Shown piece by piece: positions 15,171 through 24,132 of a stretch of DNA of 64,000 nt. The stretch spans positions 1-64,000 of the forward strand of contig NZ_BOMZ01000062.1 in NCBI RefSeq assembly GCF_016862455.1, given 5' to 3'. This stretch comes from Actinoplanes utahensis. Its GTDB lineage: Bacteria; Actinomycetota; Actinomycetes; Mycobacteriales; Micromonosporaceae. A model generated the notes under the pieces. The model worked only from the letters and a program-made list of their open reading frames with translations. It did not search any database and was not told where the DNA came from. Both the position numbers and the translations under genes were made by a program. Every line of letters starts with the position of its first letter. Position 1 is the stretch's first letter.

Positions 15171-16661
15171 TCAGACGACGGTGGGCCGCTCGTTGCGCTG
15201 CACGTCCTCGGAGTTCTGCACGAACGTCTGCTGGGAGACCTGCACCAGCGTCGCGGTGTCGTGGAACCGCCGCAGGCTGGTGGACCCGCAGCTGATCATC
15301 GTGGAGCGCAGTTTGGCGAGGGTGACCTTGACGTTGTCGTAGAGGCTGCCGGCGTACGGCACGTAACCGTCGACGCCCTCCTCGAACACCAGGTCCCTGC
15401 CCTGGCCGTACCGGGCGGCGTTGCGGGCCCGGGCGCTGCCCTCGCCCCAGTACTCCTTGAGGATCTGCCCGTTGTGCTTGACCTGCGGCGCCGGGCTCTC
15501 GGAGAACCGGGCGAAGTACCGGCCGAGCATGAGGAAGTCGGCGCCGAACGCGAACGCGACGGCCATGTGCGAGTCGTGCAGGACCCCGCCGTCGGAGCAC
15601 AGCGGCACGTAGATCCCGGTCTCCCGGGCGTACGCGTCACGCTCGGTGACGATCTCGGCGAGTGCGGACGCCTGGCCCCGGCCGATGCCCTTCTGATCGC
15701 GGGTGATGCAGATCGATCCGCCGCCGATCCCGACCTTGACGAAGTCGGCGCCCGCGTCGGCGAGGTAGCGGAACCCGGCGCCGTCGACGACGTTGCCGGC
15801 GCCGATCCGCACGGTGTCGCCGTACTCGCCGCGGACGAAGTCGAGGACGTGCTTCTGCCACACCGAGTAGCCGTCGGAGGAGTCCAGGCACAGCACGTCC
15901 GCCCCGGCCGCGACCAGCGCCGGGATCCGCTCCCGGTAGTCGTGGGTGTTGACGCCGGCGCCGACCCGGAACCGCTTGTCGCCGTCCACGGTCTCGTTGC
16001 TGAACTGCTGGTGCAGCTCGTAGTCGCGGCGCTGCACCAGCGCGGTGACCCGGCCGTCGCCGCCGACGATCGGCAGCACGTCCTGCCGGGAGTCCCACAG
16101 CACCGAGTTCGCCTCGGCCAGGGACATCCCGGCGGTCCCGGTGGCCAGTTCGGCGACCCGCCGCATCCGGGACTCGACGGCGTCGTCGCGGTGGTGCCGG
16201 GCGAAGTTGAAGTCCTGCACACTGATCAGCCCGAGGAACTCCCCCGTCGCGGATCCGTCGTCGGTGACCACGGCCGTCTCCCGGCCGGTGCCGGCGAGCA
16301 GGCCGGCAGCCTCGCCGAGGGTGGCCGACGGCTTGATGTTGACGTCGTTGTGCCGGAACCCGGCCTTGTGCCGTTTCACCGCGGCGACCATCGCCGCCTG
16401 CTCCTCGATCGGCTGGTTCTGGTGAATGAAGGAGAGGCCGCCCACCTGGGCCAGCGCGATCGCCAGTTGCGGCGACGAGACCGCGCCCATGATCGCGCTG
16501 ACCAGCGGGGTGGCGATCCGGATCGGCGAGTCCTGCCCGACCGGGTGCCGGACCAGCGGCGCGGACAGGTCGACGTTGCCCGGGGTGCAGCTCTCGTCGG
16601 TGAGATTGGGCAGGAGCAGGTATTCACCGAAGGTGCGGGAGATCTCGGGCAGGATCCGCAC
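15171..16661 (-). CDS. guaB: IMP dehydrogenase of the Tritrichomonas-like type
   Basis: The 496-residue protein has the full IMP dehydrogenase layout: TIM barrel with two inserted CBS domains (about residues 100-215), the catalytic loop GGGSICITRDQKGIGRGQ with Cys318, and the flap dyad Arg417-Tyr418 in RARNAARYGQ. It ends with EEGVDGYVPYAG and a potassium-site region. The loop and the KEYWGEGS flap are much closer to protozoan Tritrichomonas foetus IMPDH (Cys319, Arg418-Tyr419) than to the usual GuaB. It is probably an extra IMPDH supplementing the housekeeping copy. GTG 16661 has AGGAG upstream. Confidence 0.85.
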   Translation of the reverse strand: MRILPEISRTFGEYLLLPNLTDESCTPGNVDLSAPLVRHPVGQDSPIRIATPLVSAIMGAVSSPQLAIALAQVGGLSFIHQNQPIEEQAAMVAAVKRHKAGFRHNDVNIKPSATLGEAAGLLAGTGRETAVVTDDGSATGEFLGLISVQDFNFARHHRDDAVESRMRRVAELATGTAGMSLAEANSVLWDSRQDVLPIVGGDGRVTALVQRRDYELHQQFSNETVDGDKRFRVGAGVNTHDYRERIPALVAAGADVLCLDSSDGYSVWQKHVLDFVRGEYGDTVRIGAGNVVDGAGFRYLADAGADFVKVGIGGGSICITRDQKGIGRGQASALAEIVTERDAYARETGIYVPLCSDGGVLHDSHMAVAFAFGADFLMLGRYFARFSESPAPQVKHNGQILKEYWGEGSARARNAARYGQGRDLVFEEGVDGYVPYAGSLYDNVKVTLAKLRSTMISCGSTSLRRFHDTATLVQVSQQTFVQNSEDVQRNERPTVV

Positions 16662-16709
16662 TGTTGCGCTCCTAGGCGGTCGATATGCCGGGTTTGACGG
16701 CTGACGCTA

Positions 16710-17567
16710 TCAGCCCCGGTAGGACCGCAGCGTGCGCAGCGCCTGAAGGGTGACGACGCCCCGCCATTCGAGGCGGGCCGCCTCGCTCGGCGGCTCCCAG
16801 GTGACCGGCCAGCCGCCGTCCGGCAGCCGGGCCGCGGCCAGCGCGTCCAGGTGGGCGTCGATCTGCGCCTCGTCGAAGAGCCGCCGCCAGGGCGAGTCGG
16901 CGGCCGGGGCGATGTGCAGCGGTGTCAGGCCGTACTCGCCGGGCGCCGGGGTCGCCTGGAACATCGGCGAGGCGGTCAGCCGTTCCAGGACCGCCGGGAC
17001 GTGCGCGGCCGCCCGGGCCCGGTCCGGAACGTGGGCCAGGAACACGAACACCTCGGACAGCGCGTGCACCTCGTCCGGCAGCGCGCCGCTCTCGATCGCG
17101 TCCCAGCAGTACCCGGCGGCCGCCTCCCGCCACGGGTGCTCGAACCCCAGCCGGTACAGGTGACCGGCCAGTCCCGCGGTCGGGTTGAGGCCCGGCTCGT
17201 ACGTCCACTCGGTCCAGTGCGCGGCCCGCGGGAACCCCTCGATCACCGGGAAGGCGAGCGGCACCGCGCCCGAGGCGGTGGCCACCCCGCTCAGGAAGTC
17301 GCAGGCCGGCCCGAGCAGCGCCGGATCGGCGACGGTGAGCGACTGCACGGCCACCTCGACGTCGACCGGCAGGCTGGCCGGGCAGCGTTTGTCCGGTTCC
17401 AGGCCGTGCCCGAAGCCGCCGTCGTCGTTGCGGTAGCCGCGCAGCACGTCCGCCACGCTGCCCGGGGCCGCGCCCTGGAAGTGGACGGCGAACAGGCGGC
17501 GTTCCAGCAGGCGTCCCTCGCGGGCGAGGAACCGGGCGCCGGCCACGAAGGGATCTTCTTCGGTCAT
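16710..17567 (-). CDS. Terpenoid cyclase-fold (alpha/alpha toroid) protein
   Basis: The 285-residue protein shows repeats of the squalene-hopene cyclase/prenyltransferase fold: YRNDDGGFGHGLEPD near residue 45 and LPDGGWPVTWEPPSEAA near residue 250. It lacks the DXDD cyclase motif and is half the length of true cyclases. Stand-alone toroid proteins of this kind are frequent in actinomycetes and have no known reaction. It is divergent from the AraC-type regulator. Confidence 0.6.
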   Translation of the reverse strand: MTEEDPFVAGARFLAREGRLLERRLFAVHFQGAAPGSVADVLRGYRNDDGGFGHGLEPDKRCPASLPVDVEVAVQSLTVADPALLGPACDFLSGVATASGAVPLAFPVIEGFPRAAHWTEWTYEPGLNPTAGLAGHLYRLGFEHPWREAAAGYCWDAIESGALPDEVHALSEVFVFLAHVPDRARAAAHVPAVLERLTASPMFQATPAPGEYGLTPLHIAPAADSPWRRLFDEAQIDAHLDALAAARLPDGGWPVTWEPPSEAARLEWRGVVTLQALRTLRSYRG

Positions 17568-17636
17568 GCCGCCGACCCTAGGGCCGCCCCGGCGGGGCTG
17601 TCTTGTCGGAAACGGTCACGCGCGATACTGGAGGAC

Positions 17637-18362
17637 ATGGGTGACTACGTCGAGTGGGCGCCACCGGTGGCGCTGCGGGACACGGTGGCGTGCCTGTGGC
17701 GGCGCAGCACCGGCGACCACGACAGCGCGGCCCTCGTCCTGCCCGACGGCTGCGCCGACCTGATCTGGGACAGCGGGCGTGGCGTGTTCGTGGCCGGCCC
17801 GGACACCGGCCCGATGCCGGGCACCATGCCGGCCGGGCGGACCCTGGTGGGCGTCCGGCTGCGGCCCGCCGCCGGCGGGCCGGTGCTGGGGCTGCCCCTG
17901 GACACGCTGCGGGACCTGCGCGTCGACCTGGCGGACCTCGATCCGGCCGCCGCCCGCGGTCTCTCCGCCGACCTGCCGCCGGCCGAGGCGCTGCGCCGGC
18001 TGGTCGGCCTGACCGCCGGGCGCGCCGTGCGCCGGCCGCCCGACCCGGCGATGCTCGCCGCCGTCCGGCTCCTGCACGATCCGGGGGTGCGGGTGCACGA
18101 GATCGGCGCCCGGGTCGGGATCGGCGACCGGCAGTTGCGGCGCCGGTTCACCGCCGCGGTCGGCTATGGGCCGAAGACCCTGCACCGGGTGCTGCGGTTC
18201 CGGCGTTTCCTGGACCTGCTGGAGCGGGAGCGGCCGCCGGGTGGCCTCGGTGAGCTGGCGCTGCGAGCCGGCTATGCCGACCAGGCTCACCTCGGCCGCG
18301 AGTCGGTCCAGCTGGCGGGCCTGCCCCCGGGGGTGCTGGCCCGCCGTCGCGGTCAGGCGTAG
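17637..18362 (+). CDS. AraC family regulator with DUF6597-like N-terminus
   Basis: The 241-residue protein has an N-terminal domain (residues 1-110, with LVLPDGCADLIWD) of the DUF6597 type and a C-terminal AraC double helix-turn-helix (about 150-235) with IGARVGIGDRQLRRRF and LALRAGYADQAHLGRE. GGAGG (17630-17634) precedes ATG 17637. Its 3' end overlaps the 3' end of the convergent tyrosinase gene by 10 bp. The ligand is unknown. Confidence 0.85.
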   Translation: MGDYVEWAPPVALRDTVACLWRRSTGDHDSAALVLPDGCADLIWDSGRGVFVAGPDTGPMPGTMPAGRTLVGVRLRPAAGGPVLGLPLDTLRDLRVDLADLDPAAARGLSADLPPAEALRRLVGLTAGRAVRRPPDPAMLAAVRLLHDPGVRVHEIGARVGIGDRQLRRRFTAAVGYGPKTLHRVLRFRRFLDLLERERPPGGLGELALRAGYADQAHLGRESVQLAGLPPGVLARRRGQA

Positions 18363-19159
18363 CTGTACCCGAGCGTGGTGATGTCCCGCAGCGCCGACGG
18401 GGTCTTCCCGGTGGCGAACGGGCGCATCCGCTCGGTGTTGTCGATGACGCCGGGCGTGGTGCCGGTACGCGGCTGGTACGTGTCGATGCCGCGGCTCTGC
18501 TGCCACAGCCACCACAGCCGGTCGATGTTGCAGTGGTGCAGCCAGAACACCGGGTCGTTGGGGGCCTCGCGGGTGCCCATGTGGCCGCCGACGTAGTTGT
18601 GCACCCGGTTGTGCAGCTCGATCTCGTTGCGGTTGCGGTAGCTGTTGGACACCGTCGAGTTCCACGGTGACTGGTCGTAGACGGAGTAGCTCTGCACGTT
18701 GTTCACCGTCGTCGCGGTGGGCCGCGAGGCGTTCTGCCCGAGCCGCCGCTGCAGGAAGCTGGTGGCGATGCTGCTGCGGTACACCGACCAGCCCCAGTTC
18801 GGGCTGAAGTTGCCGCTGGACACGCTGCCGTTGGTGATCGCGCCGCAGAAGTCGGCGGTGAACGGCGACACCGAGCCGGTCCAGTCCCAGTACGGCAGGA
18901 ACAGGTTCGGGTTGCCGCTGACCGTCTGCAGGTCGAACTCCAGCAGCCGCAGATATTCGCGGTGCCACGGGAAGAACGACGGCGACTGGTGGGCGTGACT
19001 GATGTTGTCGGAGGTACGCGCGAAATAGGTGATGTGCTGGTCGATGTAGGAGTTGTAGCTGCGCCCGTTGACCGGCGTCGTCTTGAACTGCCGGAGCGCA
19101 TTCGCGAATGCGGTCTTCTCGGCGCTCGTCATGTCGGCGATGCTTTTACGTACGGCCAC
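18353..19159 (-). CDS. melC2: Tyrosinase (MelC2)
   Basis: The 268-residue type-3 copper monooxygenase oxidises monophenols and diphenols to quinones for melanin. CuA ligands are His42, His57 and His66 (HAHQSPSFFPWH). CuB ligands are His183 and His187 (ELHNRVH) and His209 (DPVFWLHHCNIDRLW). The spacing matches Streptomyces MelC2. It has no signal peptide, since export normally relies on the MelC1 partner encoded 27 bp upstream. The start is GTG 19159 with GAGGCGAG upstream. Confidence 0.92.
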   Translation of the reverse strand: MAVRKSIADMTSAEKTAFANALRQFKTTPVNGRSYNSYIDQHITYFARTSDNISHAHQSPSFFPWHREYLRLLEFDLQTVSGNPNLFLPYWDWTGSVSPFTADFCGAITNGSVSSGNFSPNWGWSVYRSSIATSFLQRRLGQNASRPTATTVNNVQSYSVYDQSPWNSTVSNSYRNRNEIELHNRVHNYVGGHMGTREAPNDPVFWLHHCNIDRLWWLWQQSRGIDTYQPRTGTTPGVIDNTERMRPFATGKTPSALRDITTLGYSYA

Positions 19160-19186
19160 CGGTCACTCGCCTCTCAAAAAGCGGAA

Positions 19187-19624
19187 TCAATGGAAGTGGC
19201 CTTTTCCGGCCTCGGCGCTCAGTTCCAGGCCGTTCAGCCGGTCCACGATCCGGCGGCCCAGCCGCCGCAGCCCGTCCTGGGTCCGTGCGTCGTCGATCTC
19301 CACCGGGTCGTAGTGGTTGATCGCGCTGATGTAACCCACCGCCACGTACGGCTCGGAGCCGTCCTCCGGCACGAACAGCGTGCTGACCTCGGTGAGCGCC
19401 AGTGGCCGGTCGTTGACGTGCAGCTCGTCGCGGCCGCGGCCGAAGTGGCGCCCGCGGATCCGCTTGCCCCGGTAGTCCTCGTCGAAGTCGCGCGGGTCCC
19501 GGCGCGGTTTACCCTCGGCCGGTTCCGATCCGGTCAGCGCCTGCACCCCGTAGAGCGCGGTGGCCGTGGTGACCGCGCCGGCCGCGCTGTATCGCAGAAC
19601 ATCGCGACGTTTCACATCGGTCAT
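19187..19624 (-). CDS. melC1: Tyrosinase cofactor / copper chaperone MelC1
   Basis: The 145-residue protein starts with a Tat-like signal (KRRDVLRYSAAGAV). It has the MelC1 core DFDEDYRGKRIRGRHF and a conserved YVAVGYISAINHYDP segment, whose histidine and tyrosine contribute to copper loading and tyrosinase docking. ATG 19624 follows GGAAAGGA. It is the first gene of the melC1-melC2 operon and should activate and co-export the apo-tyrosinase. Confidence 0.88.
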   Translation of the reverse strand: MTDVKRRDVLRYSAAGAVTTATALYGVQALTGSEPAEGKPRRDPRDFDEDYRGKRIRGRHFGRGRDELHVNDRPLALTEVSTLFVPEDGSEPYVAVGYISAINHYDPVEIDDARTQDGLRRLGRRIVDRLNGLELSAEAGKGHFH

Positions 19625-19770
19625 GCGAATTCCTTTCCGGCTGACGTCCCTTTCGGCTTGTACCGGGTACAACCGGATCGGCCCGGCGCGGGGAAACGGC
19701 ATGCGCATGTCCCCGAAAGGATTACCGGCGCCGAACACGGCGGTACGATCGGGGTAAGGGGTGGTACGTG

Positions 19771-20124
19771 ATGAATGCGAAACCGTGGAGAAGAGCAGTC
19801 ACCCTGCTGGTCGTCGCGGCCGGGTCGTTGAGCGGCGCCGCCGCGGCCGGGCCGCCGGAGCCGGACTTCGCCGAGACCTATCGCGGGCACCGGATCACCG
19901 GCTGGGGCAGCGGCGAGCGGGCGTGCGCGTACATCGACGGCAGACGGCTCGTCGTCTTCCCGCAGCCGGACGGCGGTTACACCAGCGCCGTGCAGGGCTT
20001 CCAGCCGGCGCCGGACCTGCTGGCCATCACCCGGGCGTCGGTGACGGCGCTCGGCGACCTCGGCCTGGCCACCACCGCCGAGCCGTCGGCGCACTGCCCG
20101 CAGACCGTGGCGGCACGGCCCTGA
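19771..20124 (+). CDS. Second MelC1-like secreted protein
   Basis: This 117-residue protein has a Sec-type signal peptide (to about residue 26, ending SGAAAAG). Its mature part aligns with MelC1: FAETYRGHRITGW, an IDGRRLVV strand, a GGYTSAV segment and a closing RASVTALGDLGL helix. The histidine-tyrosine-aspartate-proline motif of the MelC1 copper site is replaced by GFQPAPD, and two cysteines are present. It is divergent from melC1. It may be a decoy, a regulator of melanisation or a caddie for another copper protein. Start ATG 19771 (or GTG 19768) follows AAGGGG. Confidence 0.65.
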   Translation: MNAKPWRRAVTLLVVAAGSLSGAAAAGPPEPDFAETYRGHRITGWGSGERACAYIDGRRLVVFPQPDGGYTSAVQGFQPAPDLLAITRASVTALGDLGLATTAEPSAHCPQTVAARP

Positions 20125-20135
20125 GGACCGTGCCG
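20111..20135. terminator. Hairpin at the end of the MelC1-like gene
   Basis: CGGCACGG (20111-20118) pairs perfectly with CCGTGCCG (20128-20135) around a 9 nt loop that holds the stop codon. It lies between convergent genes. Confidence 0.5.
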
Positions 20136-20166
20136 CCGGCACCGGCGCACCGGGCGCCGGAGACGG

Positions 20167-21501
20167 TCATCGTGCTGCTGGAGCGGTGAGAAGGCGCCCG
20201 GCGGGACGGGGCAGGCCGTAGTGCTCGCGCAGGGTGGCGCCGGTGTACTCGGTGCGGAACAGGCCGCGTTCCTGCAGGATCGGCACGACCTGGTCGACGA
20301 ACGCGGTCAGTCCGGACGGCAGCACGGCCGGCATGATGTTGAAGCCGTCGGCGGCGCCCGCGCGGAACCACTCCTCGATGGTGTCGGCGACCTGCACCGG
20401 CGTGCCGGCGAAGGTGCGGTGCCCGCGGCCACCGCCGAGCCGGCCGATCAGCTGCCGCACGGTCAGGTTCTCCCGGCGGGCCAGGTCGACGATCAGGGTG
20501 AAGCGGCTCTTCGCTCCCTCGATCTGGTCCTCGGTCGGCAGGTCGTCGGGCAGCGGCTCGTCCAGCGGCAGGTCGGCCGGGTCCAACCGGAAGCGCTCGG
20601 CGAGCTGGAGGCGGGCGTACTCGGGGCTGATCAGCCGTTCCAGCTCGGCGTCCCGTTCCCGGGCCTCCTCGACGGTGTCGCCGATGACCGGCACGATCCC
20701 GGGCAGGATCTTGATGCCGTCCGGGTCACGGCCGGCCGCGGCGGTCCGCGCCTTCAGGTCGCGGTAGAAGGTCTGCGCCTCACCGAGGGTCTGCTGGGCG
20801 GTGAACACCGCCTCGGCCCACTTGGCGGCGAAGTCCTTGCCGTCCTCCGACGACCCGGCCTGCACCAGCAGCGGCCAGCCCTGCGGCGAGCGGGGCAGGT
20901 TGAGCGGCCCGTCCACCCGGAAGAACCGGCCCCGGTGGTTGATCGCCCGGACCTTCGCGGCGTCGGCGTGCACGCCCGCGTCCTTGTCGGCGATCACCGC
21001 GTCGTCGGCCCAGCTGTCCCACAGTCTCGTGGCGACCTCGAGGAACTCGTCGGCCCGCGCGTACCGCTCCCGGTGCAGCGGCACGTCGTCGAGGCCGAAG
21101 TTGCGGGCCGCGTCGGCGCCGGCGGTGGTGACCACGTTCCACCCGGCGCGGCCCGCGGACACGTGGTCGAGTGAGGCGAATCGGCGGGCCAGGTTGTACG
21201 GCTCGTTGTACGTCGTCGACGCCGTCGCGATCAGCCCGATGTGCTCGGTGACCGCCGCGAGGGCGGTGAGCAGCACGGTCGGCTCCAGTTTGCCGGTCGG
21301 CCGGCGGCCGGGGTCGCCCTGCTGGACCGGGCTGTCGGCCAGGAACAGCGAGTCGAGGCGGCCGCGTTCGGCGATCCGGGCGAGTTCCTGGTAGTGCTTG
21401 ACGTCCCAGCCGGCGTACGGGTCGCTCTCCGGCAGCCGCCACGACGCCTCGTGGTGGCCGACGCTCATCAGGAACGCGTTGAGGTGCAGTCTCCGGGTCA
21501 T
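20167..21501 (-). CDS. NtaA/SnaA/DszA family flavin monooxygenase
   Basis: The 444-residue LLM protein starts RRLHLNAFLMSVGHHEASWR and carries LDSLFLADSP, the AGRAGWNVVTTAG loop and VQAGSSEDGKDFAAKWAEAVFT, all typical of the NtaA/SnaA/DszA/MoxC branch that oxidises aminopolycarboxylates or organosulfur compounds with FMNH2. It is the last gene of a five-gene sulfonate operon and overlaps the ABC ATPase by ATGA. With the first gene (flavin reductase) it would form a complete two-component enzyme. Confidence 0.85.
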   Translation of the reverse strand: MTRRLHLNAFLMSVGHHEASWRLPESDPYAGWDVKHYQELARIAERGRLDSLFLADSPVQQGDPGRRPTGKLEPTVLLTALAAVTEHIGLIATASTTYNEPYNLARRFASLDHVSAGRAGWNVVTTAGADAARNFGLDDVPLHRERYARADEFLEVATRLWDSWADDAVIADKDAGVHADAAKVRAINHRGRFFRVDGPLNLPRSPQGWPLLVQAGSSEDGKDFAAKWAEAVFTAQQTLGEAQTFYRDLKARTAAAGRDPDGIKILPGIVPVIGDTVEEARERDAELERLISPEYARLQLAERFRLDPADLPLDEPLPDDLPTEDQIEGAKSRFTLIVDLARRENLTVRQLIGRLGGGRGHRTFAGTPVQVADTIEEWFRAGAADGFNIMPAVLPSGLTAFVDQVVPILQERGLFRTEYTGATLREHYGLPRPAGRLLTAPAAR

Positions 21502-22235
21502 GCCGCGGTCACTCCCAGACGGTCGAGCAGCAGGGTGCGGAGTTCGGCGAAGCCGGGGTCGGAGCGGTGCCGGTTCGCCAGCGTCACGCGTACGTCGGTG
21601 TCGACGACGCCGGCGTCGAGCAGGATCACCCGGTCGGCGAGCACGATCGCCTCGTCGACGTCGTGGGTGACCAGCAGCACCGCCGGCCGGTGGGTCTCGC
21701 ACAGGCGGCGCAGCAGGGCGTGCATCCGGATCCGGGTGAGCGCGTCCAGGGCGCCGAACGGCTCGTCGGCCAGCAGCAGTCGCGGTTCGCGGACCAGCGA
21801 CCGGGCCAGTGACGCCCGCTGCTGCTCGCCGCCGGACAGTTGGTAGGGCCAGGACCGCTCCCGGCCGGCCAGGCCGACCTCGGCGAGCGCCTTCGCGCCG
21901 CGTTCGGCCGCGTCGGCGCCCCGCAGGCCGAGGATCACGTTGTCCAGGATCCGTTTCCACGGCAGCAGCCGGGAGTCCTGGAACACCACCGACACCGCGT
22001 CCGGGACCTCGATCCGGCCGTGCCCGGTGACGTCCCGGTCCAGCCCCGCCAGGGCGCGCAGCAGGGTGCTCTTGCCGGTGCCGGACCGGCCGATCAGCGC
22101 CACGAACTCGCCGGGGGCGATGTCCAGGTCGAGGCCGTTGAGGACGCCGCCGTCCTTGGTGAAACTGCGGTGCAGATTGCGGACGCGTACCGCCGGCTCC
22201 GCCGTGGTCGTCAGCCTTCCAGCGTCTGTCGCCAT
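21498..22235 (-). CDS. ssuB: Sulfonate/nitrate-type ABC transporter ATPase
   Basis: The 245-residue ATPase has Walker A GRSGTGKST (about residue 50), Q-loop VVFQDSRLLPWK, signature LSGGEQQRASLARSL, Walker B LLLADEPFGALD and H-loop VTHDVDEAI. It resembles SsuB/TauB. GAGGAGGG precedes ATG 22235. Its start lies 25 nt inside the permease gene, and its stop overlaps the monooxygenase start. Confidence 0.9.
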   Translation of the reverse strand: MATDAGRLTTTAEPAVRVRNLHRSFTKDGGVLNGLDLDIAPGEFVALIGRSGTGKSTLLRALAGLDRDVTGHGRIEVPDAVSVVFQDSRLLPWKRILDNVILGLRGADAAERGAKALAEVGLAGRERSWPYQLSGGEQQRASLARSLVREPRLLLADEPFGALDALTRIRMHALLRRLCETHRPAVLLVTHDVDEAIVLADRVILLDAGVVDTDVRVTLANRHRSDPGFAELRTLLLDRLGVTAA

Positions 22236-23053
22236 GCCAGCACCCTCCTCGCGGTGAGACGGACGGCGCTGTCGGCGCAGTAGCCGAAGACGCCGTAGAG
22301 GACGAGGCCGACCACGATCACGTCGGTCTGGCCGTACTGCTCGGCGAGGGTGATCATGTGGCCGATGCCGGCGACCGCGTTGTACTGCTCGACGACCACC
22401 AGGCCCAGCAGCGACGACGTGACCGCGAACCGCATCCCGAGCAGGAACCCCGGCAGCGCGCCGGGCAGCACGATGTGCCGGACGAACTCGCCGCGGCTGA
22501 TGCCGATGGTCTCGGCCAGCTCGGCGTACCTGCCGTCGATGCCGCGCAGCCCGTTGTGCGTGTGGATGTAGATCGGGACCAGACTGATCAGCGCGATCGT
22601 GATGATCTTCATCTCCTGGCCGATGCCGAACCAGGCGATGAACAGCGGGATGATCGCGAGCGTCGGCACCGATCGCTTGATCTGGATCGGCCCGTCGATC
22701 AGCGACTCGCCGAGCCGGGACAGACCCGAGATCACCGCCAGGACCGCGCCGGTGACCACGCCCAGGGCCAGGCCGATCACCGACCGTTCCAGCGACGACA
22801 GGACGTTGCCGAGCAGGTCGTGATGGACCCACTGGTCCTGGAAGGCGACCACCACGTCCCACGGGGCGGACAGGATCGCCGGTTTGATCACGCCGGTCGC
22901 CGAGCCGATCGACCAGACCGCCAGGGCCAGCGCCGGGCCGATCCAGAAGGCGAACCGGATGCGGCGGCCGGGACCCAATCTGCGGCGTACGACCCGTGTG
23001 TCGGTGAGATCGTCGACGGCGGCCGGGGGAGGGGTGTGCAGGGTGGCGGTCAT
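22211..23053 (-). CDS. ssuC: Sulfonate-type ABC transporter permease
   Basis: The 280-residue inner-membrane protein has about six hydrophobic segments. Its EAA-like loop (AELAETIGISRGEFVRHIVLPGALPGFLLG) is characteristic of BPD permeases of the SsuC/TauC group. The cytoplasmic N-terminus contains a Pro-rich stretch. It overlaps the binding-protein gene by ATGA and the ATPase gene by 25 nt. Confidence 0.9.
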   Translation of the reverse strand: MTATLHTPPPAAVDDLTDTRVVRRRLGPGRRIRFAFWIGPALALAVWSIGSATGVIKPAILSAPWDVVVAFQDQWVHHDLLGNVLSSLERSVIGLALGVVTGAVLAVISGLSRLGESLIDGPIQIKRSVPTLAIIPLFIAWFGIGQEMKIITIALISLVPIYIHTHNGLRGIDGRYAELAETIGISRGEFVRHIVLPGALPGFLLGMRFAVTSSLLGLVVVEQYNAVAGIGHMITLAEQYGQTDVIVVGLVLYGVFGYCADSAVRLTARRVLAWRQTLEG

Positions 23054-24114
23054 GCGGCATCCCCGGTGACCACGTCGGAGCCGGCCGCGTCCGCCTGCAC
23101 CTTCTCGAACCGGCGGTCGATGAGCGTGGTCACGTCGAGCTTGTCGTGCTTCTGCTCGGTGGACAGGAGGTCCGCGGTCGCCTGGAGCCGCTTGACGGCG
23201 TTGTCCCAGGTCGCCGGGATGCCCTTGTCGCCCTGGATCTCCACGACGGCCTTCGCGTCGGCCTCGCTGAGCCCCTGGGTGTCCTGGAAGTAGGCCTTCG
23301 CGTACTCGGCCGGGTGCTTGTTGGCCCACAGCCACGCCTTGGTGCGCACGGCCACGTAGACCTTCAGCGCCGCCGCCTTCTTCTCGTCCTCGACGGCCGA
23401 CGTCAGGCAGTACAGCGTGGACGCGTCGTCGCGGACGCCGGTGCCGATGGTGCGCGCCCCCGGGTACTTCGCCTCGAAGAGTTTCTGGTACTGCGCGCTG
23501 ATCGGGGCCACGTCGACGGCCTTGGCGCCGAGTGCGGTCACGTACGAGTCGCCGGTGCTGGTCAGCTCGACCAGCTGCACGTCCTTCTGGGAGAGGCCGG
23601 CCTTCTGCAGCACCCGCAGCACCAGCGCGCCCTGCGCCTGCCCGGCACTGTAGGCGATCCTCTTGCCGCGCAGGTCGGCCAGTGAGGTGACGTTCACGCC
23701 CGGCGCCACTCCCAGCTTGTAGATCGGGTGGTCGAGCGGGTCGACGGTGACCGACTGGAACACGATCTTCGTGGAGGTGCCGGTCCACGCCGCGAACAGC
23801 GACGGGATGTCGGCGACCGCGCTGCAGTCCAGCTTGTCGGCGCGGAACGCCTGGATGCTCTGCGGGCCGCCGCTGATGTTCGCCCACTCGACGGTGATGC
23901 CGGCGTCCGCCAGCTCCTTGTCCAGGCCGGACACGCCGACGATCGCCTGGATCTGCGGGTCGCCGAGGCGCAGCGTGGCGCCGCTGGGCACCTGATCGGG
24001 CAGCGCGGCGGACAGCTCCAGTCGCGCGCCGGCCTCCTCGGTGCCGCAGGCCGTCGCGGTGGCCAGCACCAGGGCCAGCGTGGCGGCCAGGGTTCTATCG
24101 GGGTATCTGCTCAT
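23050..24114 (-). CDS. ssuA: Sulfonate-type ABC transporter substrate-binding lipoprotein
   Basis: The 354-residue protein has a lipoprotein signal with Cys23 in TATACG and a periplasmic-binding fold. Characteristic SsuA/NMT1-type segments are IQAFRADKLDCSAVADIP, GVNVTSLADLRGKRIAYSAGQAQG and LGAKAVDVAPI. It should capture aliphatic sulfonates or related anions outside the membrane and pass them to the adjacent permease. It follows the flavin reductase by 18 bp in the same operon. Confidence 0.85.
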   Translation of the reverse strand: MSRYPDRTLAATLALVLATATACGTEEAGARLELSAALPDQVPSGATLRLGDPQIQAIVGVSGLDKELADAGITVEWANISGGPQSIQAFRADKLDCSAVADIPSLFAAWTGTSTKIVFQSVTVDPLDHPIYKLGVAPGVNVTSLADLRGKRIAYSAGQAQGALVLRVLQKAGLSQKDVQLVELTSTGDSYVTALGAKAVDVAPISAQYQKLFEAKYPGARTIGTGVRDDASTLYCLTSAVEDEKKAAALKVYVAVRTKAWLWANKHPAEYAKAYFQDTQGLSEADAKAVVEIQGDKGIPATWDNAVKRLQATADLLSTEQKHDKLDVTTLIDRRFEKVQADAAGSDVVTGDAA

Positions 24115-24132
24115 GGTTGTTCGGGTCTCCCG

